From Litorivita pollutaquae (GTDB lineage: Bacteria > Pseudomonadota > Alphaproteobacteria > Rhodobacterales > Rhodobacteraceae): 64,000 nucleotides of DNA. This document shows positions 46,742 through 56,570 of the stretch, piece after piece. The first letter of the stretch is position 1. The number at the start of each line of letters is the position of its first letter. The notes beneath the pieces are model-generated. The model saw only the letters and a list, made by a program, of their open reading frames with translations, was not told where the DNA came from and did not search any database. Made by a program: the position numbers and the translations under genes. The DNA is taken from assembly GCF_003205515.1 (NCBI RefSeq), contig NZ_KZ826487.1:1-64000 (forward strand). The letters are read 5' to 3'.

Positions 46742-47308
46742 TTATCCCAGATGCGACAAGCGCGCCAAAAGCGCCGAAGCATTACGCACCTCGAATTTGC
46801 GGAGCAACCGTGCCCGCACGTCTTCGATGCTGCGCGGCGACAGGTTTAATTCGCGGGCGATTTCCTTGCTGGTCAACCCACGCGACAATCCCGATATCAC
46901 GTCACGTTCGCGCGGGGTCAGGCTTTGCGCCGCTTCGGCATGTGCCAGAGGCGCAAAACTCATCACCACCCGTGCCAGCGGCGTTTCGGGGGTCAGCGTA
47001 TGCGCGCGAAACCGGAACCAGATCGGTTTGCCGTTCTCATGGCGCATGATCCGCTCATCGCTATAGGTCGCGGCCTGTTTCAACGGCTCCAAACCAATGT
47101 CGCGCACACGGTCAAAATCGCTGCCCGATGGGTAAAACATTCGAAAACTCTGTCCGATAATGTCCCGACGTTCATATCCGAACAAATCTGCAAACCGTGC
47201 ATTGCACGCACGGATCACCCGATCTTCGCTTAAAACGATCCCCACGGGGGCGGCATCAAAGGCCAGCAAAGCGAGGCTTTGGTCCATCATCTCGCGCGGT
47301 TCCTGCAT
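46742..47308 (-). CDS. PAS-domain LuxR-type transcriptional regulator
   Basis: A 188-residue regulator. The N-terminal half is a PAS sensor: FDAAPVGIVLSEDRVIRACN, then RFADLFGYERRDIIGQSF, then a HENGKPIWFRFRAH segment. The C-terminal LuxR helix-turn-helix is SLTPRERDVISGLSRGLTSK with EIARELNLSPRSIEDVRARL. The start at 47308 (MQEPREMMDQSL) is uncertain since the ribosome site is weak; later methionines at residues 7 and 8 are alternatives. It is divergent from the M20 hydrolase-transporter operon (137-base gap) and is its likely regulator. Confidence 0.85.
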   Translation of the reverse strand: MQEPREMMDQSLALLAFDAAPVGIVLSEDRVIRACNARFADLFGYERRDIIGQSFRMFYPSGSDFDRVRDIGLEPLKQAATYSDERIMRHENGKPIWFRFRAHTLTPETPLARVVMSFAPLAHAEAAQSLTPRERDVISGLSRGLTSKEIARELNLSPRSIEDVRARLLRKFEVRNASALLARLSHLG

Positions 47309-47444
47309 CGGGTGCTTCCATTCTCTTAGGGGCAATTTGTTGCCCGTGTTATTACGGTATTGAGACCGTATCGCAACCCGCGCAAGCTTGACCAGAGAAA
47401 AACGACCTTTGTCCGAACGGATGCGGCAGACGCAGGGAGTCATA

Positions 47445-48764
47445 ATGCAAGACGACAGCGATCTTGGACGGCGTTTGGAGGCGGCAGTTTTGGCGCGGCG
47501 GGATGACTTGATCGAACTGACGGGCGATTTGATCCGCATTCCGACGCTCAATCCCCCCGGTGAAAACTACCGCGAGATTTGTGATTTTCTTGATCGGCGG
47601 TTGTTGAAATCCGGTTTTGATACGCGGCTGATCCGCGCCAAAGATACCCCCGGCGACAGTGAAAAGTTCCCGCGCTGGAACATCGTCGCCCGCCGCGAAG
47701 GCACGCGCCCCGGCGAATGCGTGCATTTCAACAGCCATATCGACGTGGTCGATGTCGGTAAGGGATGGACCACCGATCCGTTCGGCGGCGCGTTGATCGA
47801 TGGAAGAATCTATGGGCGCGGCGCGTGCGACATGAAGGGGGGATTGGCGGCCAGCATCATCGCCGCCGAGGCGTTTCTAGAGGTCTGTCACGATTTCGCC
47901 GGCGCGCTTGAAATTTCCGGCACAGGCGACGAGGAATCGGGCGGTTTTGGCGGTGTCGCCTATCTCGCCGAGCAAGGCTATTTCGATCCCAAGCGTGTGC
48001 AACATGTCATCATCCCCGAACCGCTTAACAAAGACCGCATTTGCCTTGGTCATCGCGGGGTGTGGTGGGCGGAAATTGAGACCCACGGCGAGATTGCCCA
48101 TGGCTCCATGCCCTTCCTTGGCGATTGCGCGGTGCGCCATATGGGCGCCGTGGTGCGCGAAATGGAAGACACGCTTTTCCCTGCGCTGGCGCGCAAACGC
48201 ACGGATATGCCGGTGGTGCCGGAGGGTGCCAAACAATCGACGCTCAACATCAATTCGATTCACGGCGGCCAAAGCGAAGGCGCGGCGGATTTCACCGGAT
48301 TACCTAGCCCCTGCGTGCCCGATAGCTGCCGCATGGTGATCGACCGGCGGTTTCTTATCGAAGAGGACATCGACGAGGTCCAAGCAGAGATTCGCGCCAT
48401 TTTGGAAACCGTCAGAGAAGGCCGCGCGAATTTCTCCTATGACATGCGCGAAATGCACCGTGTCCTGCCGACAATGACCGAAAAATCAGCCCCCATCGTG
48501 CGCACAGTCGCCAAAGCCATCGAAGACACAATGGGGCTTGAGGCGGAATATGTAGTTTCTCCAGGGACTTACGACCAAAAACACATCGACCGTATTGGTC
48601 GTTTGAAAAATTGTATCGCTTATGGGCCTGGCATTCTGGACCTTGCGCATAAACCGGATGAATATGTCGGTGTGGATGATATGATCCAATCTGCACAAGT
48701 GATGGGCCGCAGCCTGATTTCCTTGCTGGTTCAGGGGGATGGCGCCGCCGCAAACGGGGAATGA
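47445..48764 (+). CDS. M20-family amidohydrolase (ArgE/DapE-like deacylase)
   Basis: A 439-residue metallopeptidase of the ArgE/DapE/ACY1 group. Metal-binding motifs are VHFNSHIDVVDVG (His), GRGACDMKGGLAAS (bridging Asp) and SGTGDEESGGFGG (catalytic Glu-Glu). A C-terminal His is in SPGTYDQKHIDRIG. Such enzymes cut N-acyl amino acids or related amides. The start at 47445 (MQDDSDLGRRLE) follows CAGGGAG. Its stop overlaps the start of the binding-protein gene (ATGA), so the enzyme is made together with a peptide-type importer; the imported compound is probably its substrate. Confidence 0.9.
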   Translation: MQDDSDLGRRLEAAVLARRDDLIELTGDLIRIPTLNPPGENYREICDFLDRRLLKSGFDTRLIRAKDTPGDSEKFPRWNIVARREGTRPGECVHFNSHIDVVDVGKGWTTDPFGGALIDGRIYGRGACDMKGGLAASIIAAEAFLEVCHDFAGALEISGTGDEESGGFGGVAYLAEQGYFDPKRVQHVIIPEPLNKDRICLGHRGVWWAEIETHGEIAHGSMPFLGDCAVRHMGAVVREMEDTLFPALARKRTDMPVVPEGAKQSTLNINSIHGGQSEGAADFTGLPSPCVPDSCRMVIDRRFLIEEDIDEVQAEIRAILETVREGRANFSYDMREMHRVLPTMTEKSAPIVRTVAKAIEDTMGLEAEYVVSPGTYDQKHIDRIGRLKNCIAYGPGILDLAHKPDEYVGVDDMIQSAQVMGRSLISLLVQGDGAAANGE

Positions 48765-50257
48765 ACGACATGTTTTATAAATCCATCAAAGCTGGCCTTT
48801 TGGGCGCGACGGTTCTGGCGTTCGGCGCTGTGGCGGCCCATGCCGAACGCAGCGACCTGACCATTGCGATGCAGCTTGAGCCGCCGCATCTGGACCCAAC
48901 GAGTGCCGCAGCCGGAGCCATCGACAGCGTCGTCTATTCCAATATCTTCGAAGGTCTGACGCGGTTTGCGGCGGATGGTGCGGTGATCCCTGGCCTCGCA
49001 TCGGCATGGGCGATTTCCGGGGACGGCTTGACCTATACCTTTACGCTGCGCAGCGATGTGAGCTTTCATGATGGCACCACAATGGACGCCGAGGATGTGA
49101 AATTCTCGCTTGATCGTGCCCGCGCCGAGGACAGCAGCAATGCGCAAAAGGCGCTTTTTGCGGGCATCCATGATGTCGAGGTTGTCGATCCCCTGACCGT
49201 CAAGGTGACGTTGGCCGAGCCAAACGGATCCTTCTTGTTCAACATGGCGTGGGGCGATGCGGTGATCGTTGCGCCCGAAAGCGTCGGGGACATCAAAACC
49301 AACCCCATCGGCACCGGCGCGTTTAAATTCGCCAATTGGGTGCAGGGCGACAAAATCGATGTCATCCGCAATGACGCCTATTGGGGCACCAAACCGGCGC
49401 TTGAAAAAGCCACGTTCAAGTTCATCTCGGACCCCACTGCGGCCTTCGCGGCGGTGATGGCCGAAGATATCGATGCCTTTGCCGGTTTCCCGGCGCCAGA
49501 GAACCTGCCGCAATTTGAAGCGGACCCGCGGTTCCAAGTGCTCGTCGGCTCGACCGAAGGCGAAACGATCTTGTCGATCAATAATAAAATGCCACCGTTC
49601 GATAACGTCAAAGTGCGCGAAGCCGTGGCCCATGCCATCGACCGCCAAGCCATCATTGATGGCGCGATGTTCGGATATGGCATCCCGATCGGCACGCATT
49701 TCGCCCCGCATCATCCCGACTATGTCGATTTGACCGCGATGAGCCAATATGACCCGGAATTGTCGAAAAAACTCTTGGCCGAGGCAGGGTTCCCGGAGGG
49801 GTTCAAGACCACGCTGAAATTGCCGCCGCCCTCTTATGCGCGCCGTGGCGGAGAGATCATCGCGGCGCAGCTTCGCGCCGTCGGTATCGAGGCCGAGATC
49901 AGCAATTTGGAATGGGCGCAGTGGTTGGAACAAGTGTTCAAGGGCAAGGATTTCGGCCTGTCCATCGTGTCGCATACGGAACCGATGGACATCAACATCT
50001 ATGCCAATCCCGATTACTATTTCCAATATGACAGCCCCGAATTCCAAACCGTCATGGCACAGTTGGCGTCGGAAAGCGATCCGGAGCAGCGTTCGGATTT
50101 GCTGAAGTCCGCACAGAAAATGATATCTGAGGATTACGTCAACGGATATCTGTTTGAATTGGCCTATCCTACGATCGCGAATGCGAAAGTTCGCGGCCTT
50201 TGGCAGGACGCGCCGACACAGGCCGTGGATCTTACCGGCGTCAGCTGGGCCAAGTAA
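48761..50257 (+). CDS. peptide/solute-type ABC substrate-binding protein (family 5)
   Basis: A 498-residue Dpp/Opp-type periplasmic binding protein. A signal peptide (AGLLGATVLAFGAVAAHA) is followed by DLTIAMQLEPPHLDPTSAAA and IFEGLTRFAADGAVIPGLAS, typical of family 5, and AISGDGLTYTFTLRSDVSFH. It overlaps the hydrolase stop by 4 bases, so its supply is tied to the enzyme. Ligand unknown; the coupled M20 enzyme suggests an N-acylated or amide-linked compound. Confidence 0.92.
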   Translation: MNDMFYKSIKAGLLGATVLAFGAVAAHAERSDLTIAMQLEPPHLDPTSAAAGAIDSVVYSNIFEGLTRFAADGAVIPGLASAWAISGDGLTYTFTLRSDVSFHDGTTMDAEDVKFSLDRARAEDSSNAQKALFAGIHDVEVVDPLTVKVTLAEPNGSFLFNMAWGDAVIVAPESVGDIKTNPIGTGAFKFANWVQGDKIDVIRNDAYWGTKPALEKATFKFISDPTAAFAAVMAEDIDAFAGFPAPENLPQFEADPRFQVLVGSTEGETILSINNKMPPFDNVKVREAVAHAIDRQAIIDGAMFGYGIPIGTHFAPHHPDYVDLTAMSQYDPELSKKLLAEAGFPEGFKTTLKLPPPSYARRGGEIIAAQLRAVGIEAEISNLEWAQWLEQVFKGKDFGLSIVSHTEPMDINIYANPDYYFQYDSPEFQTVMAQLASESDPEQRSDLLKSAQKMISEDYVNGYLFELAYPTIANAKVRGLWQDAPTQAVDLTGVSWAK

Positions 50258-50279
50258 GCCCGCAGCTGCGCAAAAAAAA

Positions 50280-50306
50280 GACGGGGGCGTATGTTTCGCC
50301 CTCGTC
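50280..50306 (+). terminator. intercistronic hairpin after the family-5 binding-protein gene
   Basis: GACGGGGGCG (50280-50289) and CGCCCTCGTC (50297-50306) pair over 10 bp with one wobble, with A8 before and no T-run after. Likely an mRNA-stability or attenuation element, as after the other binding-protein gene at 29482. Confidence 0.55.
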
Positions 50307-50416
50307 CTTCGATCATACCCGTCGGTGTCGGCCTGACCTGCGGCCTCCCGACTTTCCTCGCCCCACCGTGCTGTTGCCATGGGGCATGCCTCCACCCTGC
50401 ATTTTGAAGGACATCA

Positions 50417-51373
50417 ATGCTGCGCTACATGCTCAAACGTTTGGTGTCCCTGTGTCTGTCTCTGCTGGTGGCCAGTGCAGTGATTTTCCTTTGCATTGAG
50501 GTCGTTCCGGGAGATCCGGCGGCCTATATGCTTGGCATGAATGCCCAAGAAGACACGCTTGCCGCGCTGCGCGCCGAGCTTGGCCTCGAAGGCTCGACCT
50601 TATCTCGTTATTTCGCATGGGTCGGTGGTATGGTGCAGGGCGATTTTGGCACCTCTTATACCTATCGCACCCCCGTCGCCGAGATGATTGGTGAACGCCT
50701 TTGGGTCTCTTTGCCCTTGGCGGTTTATGCATTGGTGCTCTCGACAGTGATCGCTTTTCCGGCGGGCATCTGGGCGGCGTCGCGTCGCGGCCGCCTTGCC
50801 GATTATGGCGTCATGGGTATGACGCAGCTCGGCGTGGCGATCCCGAATTTCTGGTTTGCGATGCTGATGGTTCTGGTCTTTGCGATCAACCTGCGCTGGA
50901 TGCCGGCGGGGGGCTTTGCCGGATGGGACGAGGGCCTGTTCGCGGCGCTGAAATCTCTCACATTGCCGGCGATTGCTTTGGCCTTGCCACAAGCATCGAT
51001 TTTGGCCCGTGTGATGCGATCCTCGCTATTGGATACGCTGGGCGAAGATTTCATCCGCACCGCCCGCGCCAAGGGCCTCACCCGTGCACAGGCGCTTTGG
51101 CGGCACGCGCTGCGCAACGCGTTGATCCCGGTTTTAACGATCATCGGATTGCAATTCTCTTTCCTGCTGGCAGGGGCAATCATCATCGAGAATGTTTTCT
51201 ACCTGCCGGGCCTCGGGCGGTTGGTGTTCAAAGCCATCTCCGCCCGAGATTTGATCGTCGTCGAAAGCGTGGTGATGCTTTTGGTCTTTGCGGTGATCAT
51301 GGTGAATTTCGCGGTCGATATGGCCTATGCGGCGGTCGACCCACGTTTGCGCAAAGGCGGGCAGGGACGATGA
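50417..51373 (+). CDS. Dpp/Opp-type ABC transporter permease (DppB-like)
   Basis: A 318-residue permease. The N-terminus VSLCLSLLVASAVIFLCIEV leads to the conserved PGDPAAYMLG. The coupling EAA-type loop is DFIRTARAKGLTRAQALWRH followed by ALRNALIPVLTIIG. Six hydrophobic segments fit the DppB fold. The C-terminus overlaps the DppC-like start by 4 bases (ATGA). It forms the inner-membrane channel with the next protein. Confidence 0.92.
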   Translation: MLRYMLKRLVSLCLSLLVASAVIFLCIEVVPGDPAAYMLGMNAQEDTLAALRAELGLEGSTLSRYFAWVGGMVQGDFGTSYTYRTPVAEMIGERLWVSLPLAVYALVLSTVIAFPAGIWAASRRGRLADYGVMGMTQLGVAIPNFWFAMLMVLVFAINLRWMPAGGFAGWDEGLFAALKSLTLPAIALALPQASILARVMRSSLLDTLGEDFIRTARAKGLTRAQALWRHALRNALIPVLTIIGLQFSFLLAGAIIIENVFYLPGLGRLVFKAISARDLIVVESVVMLLVFAVIMVNFAVDMAYAAVDPRLRKGGQGR

Positions 51374-52236
51374 CCGCCCGCCTCGATACCACGACGGGCA
51401 GCGGCATGCGCCGCGCTATGGGCAATCGCTCTTTGGTGATTGGTCTGTTTTTGACGGTGTTCTTCGCGGGCATGGCGCTGATCTCGCTGATTTGGGTGCC
51501 CTATGACATCACGCAGCTGCATATCGCCGACAAACTGCATACCCCTGAACCTGCGCATCTTTTGGGCACGGATCATTTCGGCCGCGATATTTTATCGATG
51601 ATCATGGTTGGCGCGCGCACCTCGATTGCCGTGGCATTGGTCGCGGTGGGGATCGGTATGGGGCTGGGCGTGCCGCTGGGACTTTGGGCGGCAGCGCGCA
51701 AAGGATCGCTTGTGGATGAATTGATCATGCGCGGCAACGATGTGGTTTTTGCCTTTCCGTCGCTTTTGATCGCGATCATCATCACGGCGATTTTTGGCGC
51801 GTCGGCGCTCAATGCGATCATCGCCATCGGGATCTTTAATATTCCGGTTTTCGCGCGGCTGACCCGCTCCGGCGCGCTGTCGCTTTGGACCCGCGATTAT
51901 GTGCTCGCCGCGCGTGTGGCGGGCAAAGGGCCGGCGCGGATTTCCATCGAGCATATCTTGCCAAACGTGACCAATCTCCTGATCGTGCAGGGCACCATTC
52001 AATTCTCTCTTGGTATTCTTGCCGAAGCCGGTCTGAGCTATGTTGGTCTGGGGGCGCAGCCGCCGATCCCGAGCTGGGGCAGGATGCTGGCGGACAGTCA
52101 GACGATGATCTCTTTTGCCCCGCATCTGGCCATCTTTCCGGGGCTTGCGATTTTGTTCACGGTGCTGGGGTTGAACCTTTTGGGGGACGGGTTGCGCGAT
52201 TCGTTCGATCCGCGTTTGCGGCGGGGGCGCGAATGA
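51370..52236 (+). CDS. Dpp/Opp-type ABC transporter permease (DppC-like)
   Basis: A 288-residue permease. Characteristic motifs are HLLGTDHFGRDILSMIMVG near residue 65 and the coupling loop DYVLAARVAGKGPARISIEH followed by ILPNVTNLLIVQ. It ends in [10 protein letters not shown]. The start at 51370 overlaps the DppB-like gene by 4 bases, and its own stop overlaps the ATPase gene by 4 bases. An open frame extending upstream to 50701 is not part of the protein. Confidence 0.93.
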   Translation: MTARLDTTTGSGMRRAMGNRSLVIGLFLTVFFAGMALISLIWVPYDITQLHIADKLHTPEPAHLLGTDHFGRDILSMIMVGARTSIAVALVAVGIGMGLGVPLGLWAAARKGSLVDELIMRGNDVVFAFPSLLIAIIITAIFGASALNAIIAIGIFNIPVFARLTRSGALSLWTRDYVLAARVAGKGPARISIEHILPNVTNLLIVQGTIQFSLGILAEAGLSYVGLGAQPPIPSWGRMLADSQTMISFAPHLAIFPGLAILFTVLGLNLLGDGLRDSFDPRLRRGRE

Positions 52237-53828
52237 GCGACTTATTGTCCATCGAGAACCTGTCGTTGACGATCCATGGGGCGCCGATCCTGCGCAATGT
52301 GTCGCTCACCGTGGGCGCCGGGCAGATTGTCGGCGTGATTGGCGAAAGCGGCTCTGGCAAGTCCATGACCGCCTTTGCCGTGATGCAATTGTTGCCACGC
52401 GGCGCGCGAACCGTAGGGCGCATCATGTTGAATGGCCACGCCATGCTGGACCTGCCCGAACGCGATCTTTGCGCGCTGCGCGGCGCGACGGTCGGCATGG
52501 TGTTTCAAGAGCCGATGACCGCGCTCAACCCCTTGAAAACCATCGGGGATCAAGTGGCCGAAACCATTTTGATCCACGAAAAGGTCAGCCGCTCCGAAGC
52601 GATTAATCGCGCCCGTGATGCGCTTGCCCGGGCTGAATTGCCCGAAGAAAAATTCGCGCTCGGGCGCTATCCGCATGAGCTGTCCGGAGGGCAACGCCAA
52701 CGGGTCGTCATCGCCATGGCGATTGCTTTGCGCCCCAAACTTCTGATCGCGGACGAGCCGACAACCGCGCTTGATGTCACCACACAGGCCGAAATTCTCA
52801 AGCTGCTCAAACGGCTCGTGCGCGAGGACGGTATGGGGCTATTGCTGATCTCTCATGATCTTGCTGTGGTGGCGGATATGGCCGATCATATCGTCATCAT
52901 GCAGCGCGGCGACGTCGTCGAAGATGGCCCATGCCCCGCGATTTTTGGCGCGCTGAAGCACCCTTACTCGATTGCGTTGCTAGAGGCCTCCGATCACAGT
53001 CCCGCCTATTCCGGCGCGCCCTCGGATGCGCCATTGTTGGAGTTGCACAATGTGGTGCGCGATTATCCCACGCGCAGCGGCGGGTTATGGGGCAAATCGG
53101 GATATTTCCGCGCTGTAGATCATGTGAGCTTTACCATCCGGCGCGGTGAAAACCTTGGCCTTGTCGGGGAAAGCGGGTGCGGCAAATCCACCTTGACCCG
53201 TGCGATCCTCGGGCTTGAGCCGGTGCAGGGCGGCGAGATCTTGTTGGATGGCGCGCCGATCATGCAAAACGGCCATGCTGCCCGTGACATACGCCGCCGT
53301 ATGCAGGTGGTCTTCCAAGATCCCTATGGCAGCTTCAATCCCCGCCACCGTGTCGCACGGTTGGTCGCGGAACCCTATCATTTGCTTGATGATCCTCCCA
53401 CGGGTGCGGCCCGCGATACCGCCATTTCCGAGGCCTTGGAAGCCGTGGGCATGCAGGCCGCCGATGCCGGGAAATACATCCATGAATTTTCCGGTGGGCA
53501 AAGGCAACGCATCGCCATTGCCCGCGCTCTGATTATACGGCCCGAGTTGATTATTCTTGACGAGGCGGTCAGCGCATTGGACGTCTCGGTGCGTGCGCAG
53601 GTTCTTGACCTTTTGGCCGATCTTTCCGCGCGTTTCGGGCTGACATATCTTTTCATCAGCCATGATCTGGGCGTGGTGCGCAACGTGTGCGATCGCGTCT
53701 TGGTCATGCAGGATGGGCGCATCGTCGAAGAGGGGGAAACCGCGCAAATTTTCGATGCACCACGTCAAGATTACACCCGCCGCTTGATGGCGGCGACACC
53801 GCGTTTGCCGCAGGCAGCGGCAGAGTAA
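52233..53828 (+). CDS. fused Dpp/Opp-type ABC transporter ATPase (DppD-DppF)
   Basis: A 531-residue protein with two complete nucleotide-binding domains, the DppD and DppF equivalents fused. Domain 1 has Walker A GESGSGKS (residues 37-44), signature [20 protein letters not shown] and [13 protein letters not shown]. Domain 2 has Walker A GESGCGKS (about 311-318), [20 protein letters not shown] and [14 protein letters not shown]. In domain 2 alanine replaces the usual proline of DEP, a common change. It energises the permeases DppB/C-like in the same operon. Confidence 0.94.
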   Translation: MSDLLSIENLSLTIHGAPILRNVSLTVGAGQIVGVIGESGSGKSMTAFAVMQLLPRGARTVGRIMLNGHAMLDLPERDLCALRGATVGMVFQEPMTALNPLKTIGDQVAETILIHEKVSRSEAINRARDALARAELPEEKFALGRYPHELSGGQRQRVVIAMAIALRPKLLIADEPTTALDVTTQAEILKLLKRLVREDGMGLLLISHDLAVVADMADHIVIMQRGDVVEDGPCPAIFGALKHPYSIALLEASDHSPAYSGAPSDAPLLELHNVVRDYPTRSGGLWGKSGYFRAVDHVSFTIRRGENLGLVGESGCGKSTLTRAILGLEPVQGGEILLDGAPIMQNGHAARDIRRRMQVVFQDPYGSFNPRHRVARLVAEPYHLLDDPPTGAARDTAISEALEAVGMQAADAGKYIHEFSGGQRQRIAIARALIIRPELIILDEAVSALDVSVRAQVLDLLADLSARFGLTYLFISHDLGVVRNVCDRVLVMQDGRIVEEGETAQIFDAPRQDYTRRLMAATPRLPQAAAE

Positions 53829-53860
53829 GACCGGCCCGGCAGGGTTAAAGGGAGAGAGTT

Positions 53861-55324
53861 ATGAGCGATCTAGAGGGCGATCTGAACCTGTGGTTCGATC
53901 CGGCAAAATGTTTGATCGGCGGGGTTTGGTGTGCGCCGGCCGGAGGGCAGATATTGCCGCTTTATAATCCGTCGACGGGGGCACAAATCGGCGCGATCGC
54001 ACGCGGTGGGTCTGCCGACATTGATGCGGCGGTTGCCGCCGCCGAGGCCTCTCAGGCCGGTGCATGGGGCCGGATGCCGGCGGCCGAACGCGGTCGGTTG
54101 TTGCTGAAACTCTCGGCCATGGTGTTGTCCCGTGCCGAAGATCTGGCGCGGATCGAGGCGATGGATGTGGGCAAGCCACTTAAACAAGCCCGCGCAGATG
54201 CGGTCGCCTTGGCCCGCTATCTCGAATTCTACGGTGGCGCGGCGGATAAATTGCACGGTGCGACGATCCCTTATCTAGAGGGCTACACGGTTTACACCCT
54301 GCGCGAAGCACATGGCGTAACGGGGCATATCGTGCCGTGGAACTACCCGATGCAAATCATCGGGCGGTCGGTTGGTGCGGCTTTGGCGACGGGCAATTCA
54401 TGCGTGTTAAAACCGGCCGAAGATGCCTGCCTCACGGCCTTGGCCTTCGCGGATATCGCCTTGCAGGCGGGGCTTCCGGCGGGGGCGCTCAATGTTGTGC
54501 CTGGATTGGGGGCAGAGGCGGGGGCCGCCCTGACCGCCCACGCTCGTGTCAATCACATCAGCTTCACCGGATCGGTCGGCGTTGGCCAAATGGTGCAACG
54601 CGCGGCGGCGGATCACATCGTGCCGGTGACCTTGGAATTGGGCGGTAAAAGCCCGCAATTGATGTTCGAGGACGCGGATTTGGACGCCGCATTGCCGTTT
54701 TTGGTCAATGCCGGCATCCAGAACGCGGGACAAACTTGCTCGGCCTCCTCGCGCATCTTGGTGCAACGCGGCGTTTATGACGAGGTCACGGCGCGGATGG
54801 CTGATGCCTATGGAAAATTGCGTGTTGGTCCGGCCTTGGCCGATCTGGATGTCGGGCCGTTGATTTCGGCGCGGCAAAAGGCAACGGTTGAAGGGTTTTT
54901 GGCGCGGGGCGCGGATCTTGAAGTTGCGGCAAGGGGCAGCTTGCAAGATGCACCCGAGGGCGGCAACTACATCTGTCCGACGTTGTTTTGCGGTGTGGAT
55001 CCGGCGCATGTTCTGGCGCGAGACGAGATTTTCGGCCCTGTGCAGGTGATCATTCCTTTTGAGGATGAGGCCGAGGCGTTGAGCATCGCCAATGGCACTG
55101 ATTACGGTCTGGTGGCCAGTCTTTGGACCCGTGATGGCGCGCGGCAAATGCGGGCGGCCAAAGCGATCCGCGCGGGGCAGGTGTTTATCAACAATTATGG
55201 CGCGGGCGGGGGCGTGGAATTGCCCTTTGGCGGCGCGGGGAAATCCGGTCATGGGCGCGAGAAAGGGTTCGAGGCGATGTATGGGTTTACCGCGCTGAAA
55301 ACTGTCGCGGCCTATCATGGGTAG
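53861..55324 (+). CDS. aldehyde dehydrogenase family protein
   Basis: A 487-residue NAD(P)-dependent aldehyde dehydrogenase. The catalytic glutamate is in VTLELGGKSPQLMFEDADLD, and the catalytic cysteine in NAGQTCSASSRILVQRG. The NAD-binding region is HISFTGSVGVGQMVQRA. It starts 32 bases after the ATPase stop behind a GGGAGAGAG ribosome site, so it is probably part of the hydrolase-transporter operon. It could oxidise an aldehyde released from the imported compound, e.g. a betaine- or amino-aldehyde; this is inference. Confidence 0.93.
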   Translation: MSDLEGDLNLWFDPAKCLIGGVWCAPAGGQILPLYNPSTGAQIGAIARGGSADIDAAVAAAEASQAGAWGRMPAAERGRLLLKLSAMVLSRAEDLARIEAMDVGKPLKQARADAVALARYLEFYGGAADKLHGATIPYLEGYTVYTLREAHGVTGHIVPWNYPMQIIGRSVGAALATGNSCVLKPAEDACLTALAFADIALQAGLPAGALNVVPGLGAEAGAALTAHARVNHISFTGSVGVGQMVQRAAADHIVPVTLELGGKSPQLMFEDADLDAALPFLVNAGIQNAGQTCSASSRILVQRGVYDEVTARMADAYGKLRVGPALADLDVGPLISARQKATVEGFLARGADLEVAARGSLQDAPEGGNYICPTLFCGVDPAHVLARDEIFGPVQVIIPFEDEAEALSIANGTDYGLVASLWTRDGARQMRAAKAIRAGQVFINNYGAGGGVELPFGGAGKSGHGREKGFEAMYGFTALKTVAAYHG

Positions 55325-55327
55325 GTC

Positions 55328-56485
55328 ATGAGCGCGCGGATCGACATTCCCAATGCGCAGGCGCGGCACCTGTGGCTGGCGGCGCATGATCTCGCCGCGG
55401 CGCCGGTGGCGCATATCGATGCGTTGACGACGATCCGGCGGCTTGGGTTTTTGCAAATCGATACGATCCGCAATGTCACCCGTGCGCATAATCATATCTT
55501 GTGGTCGCGCAATCGCAGCTACCGCGAGGGTGATCTTTGGCCGCTATTGAAGCAACGCAAGATCTTTGAACATTTCACCCATGACGCCAGCTTGATCCCT
55601 GTCGAAACCCTGCCGCTTTGGCAGGTGCAATTCGCGCGGCTCGGGGCCAAGGTGGCCGCCTATGAGTGGTTCAAATCCGGGCTTGGCCAAAAGCAGGTCG
55701 CAGATATTCGCGCGCGGATCAAAGATGAGGGCGCATTGTCCACCCATGCCTTTGACACCAAATCAAAAAGCCGGGAAATGTGGGCGCGGCCACCCCATAA
55801 AAAGGCGCTTGATCAAATGTGGTATGCGGGGGATTTGGCCACCTGTCACCGTGAGAATTTCATCAAGTTTTACGATCTGGGCGAGCGTGTTTTCACCCCC
55901 GTGGAAACGCCGCCTGAGGCAGAAGCGCTTGGCGCGTTGCACGCGGATGCCTTGAACCGGCTCGGCATGGCCACCACCGGCGAGGTGCAACGGTTTTGGG
56001 GGGTGGCTTCGGCGGTGGAAACACGCAGTTGGGCGGCGGATGCGGATCATATTCCCGTGCGGGTCGAAGGCGCGGACGGGCAATGGCGCGACGCGATGGC
56101 CGCGCCGGATATCGAGGCGCGTTTGGGCGCATTGCCGGCTTTGGCAGGGCAAATCCGGCTGCTTAACCCGTTCGACCCCGCGATCCGCGACCGTGCGCGC
56201 ACCGAGCGGTTGTTCGGGTTTACATATCGCAATGAAATGTTCGTGCCTGCAGCCAAACGCATCTGGGGTTACTACGTTTACCCGTTGCTCGAAGGGGATC
56301 GTTTCGTTGGCCGGATCGAGGTCAAAGGCGACCGCGCGGCGGGGCAAATGACCATCACAGGATTTTGGCCTGAAGAGGGCACGAAATGGGGCGCGGGGCG
56401 TAAGGCGCGGCTTGATGCGGAGTTGGCGCGCTTTGCACGGCTGGCCGGATTGGATGAAGTTTTATGGACCCCAGAGCTGCGTTGA
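55328..56485 (+). CDS. YcaQ-like winged-helix DNA-binding protein (crosslink glycosylase family)
   Basis: A 385-residue member of the HTH_42/YcaQ family, which includes an Escherichia coli glycosylase that unhooks DNA interstrand crosslinks and AlkX/AlkZ-type proteins. Family motifs are LGFLQIDTIRNVTRAHNHIL near the N-terminus, FEHFTHDASLIPVETLPLW and NPFDPAIRDRARTERLFGF, followed by WGYYVYPLLEGDRFVGRIEV. It starts 4 bases after the aldehyde dehydrogenase stop, so it may be cotranscribed, although its role appears unrelated. Catalytic residues in the QxQ/QxD motif could not be checked. Confidence 0.85.
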   Translation: MSARIDIPNAQARHLWLAAHDLAAAPVAHIDALTTIRRLGFLQIDTIRNVTRAHNHILWSRNRSYREGDLWPLLKQRKIFEHFTHDASLIPVETLPLWQVQFARLGAKVAAYEWFKSGLGQKQVADIRARIKDEGALSTHAFDTKSKSREMWARPPHKKALDQMWYAGDLATCHRENFIKFYDLGERVFTPVETPPEAEALGALHADALNRLGMATTGEVQRFWGVASAVETRSWAADADHIPVRVEGADGQWRDAMAAPDIEARLGALPALAGQIRLLNPFDPAIRDRARTERLFGFTYRNEMFVPAAKRIWGYYVYPLLEGDRFVGRIEVKGDRAAGQMTITGFWPEEGTKWGAGRKARLDAELARFARLAGLDEVLWTPELR

Positions 56486-56570
56486 GGATGTGAGGTTGAG
56501 GATGTGAGAGAGAAGCGTGTGTTAGTGTAAATCGGCGAGATAACCGCTGGATCATGAGAGGGAAAAGAAC

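Noticed and set aside
46570-47049. Plus-strand frame across the rpe end and the luxR gene
   Set aside because: Crosses a hairpin and is antisense to the LuxR regulator; proline/arginine-rich shadow translation.
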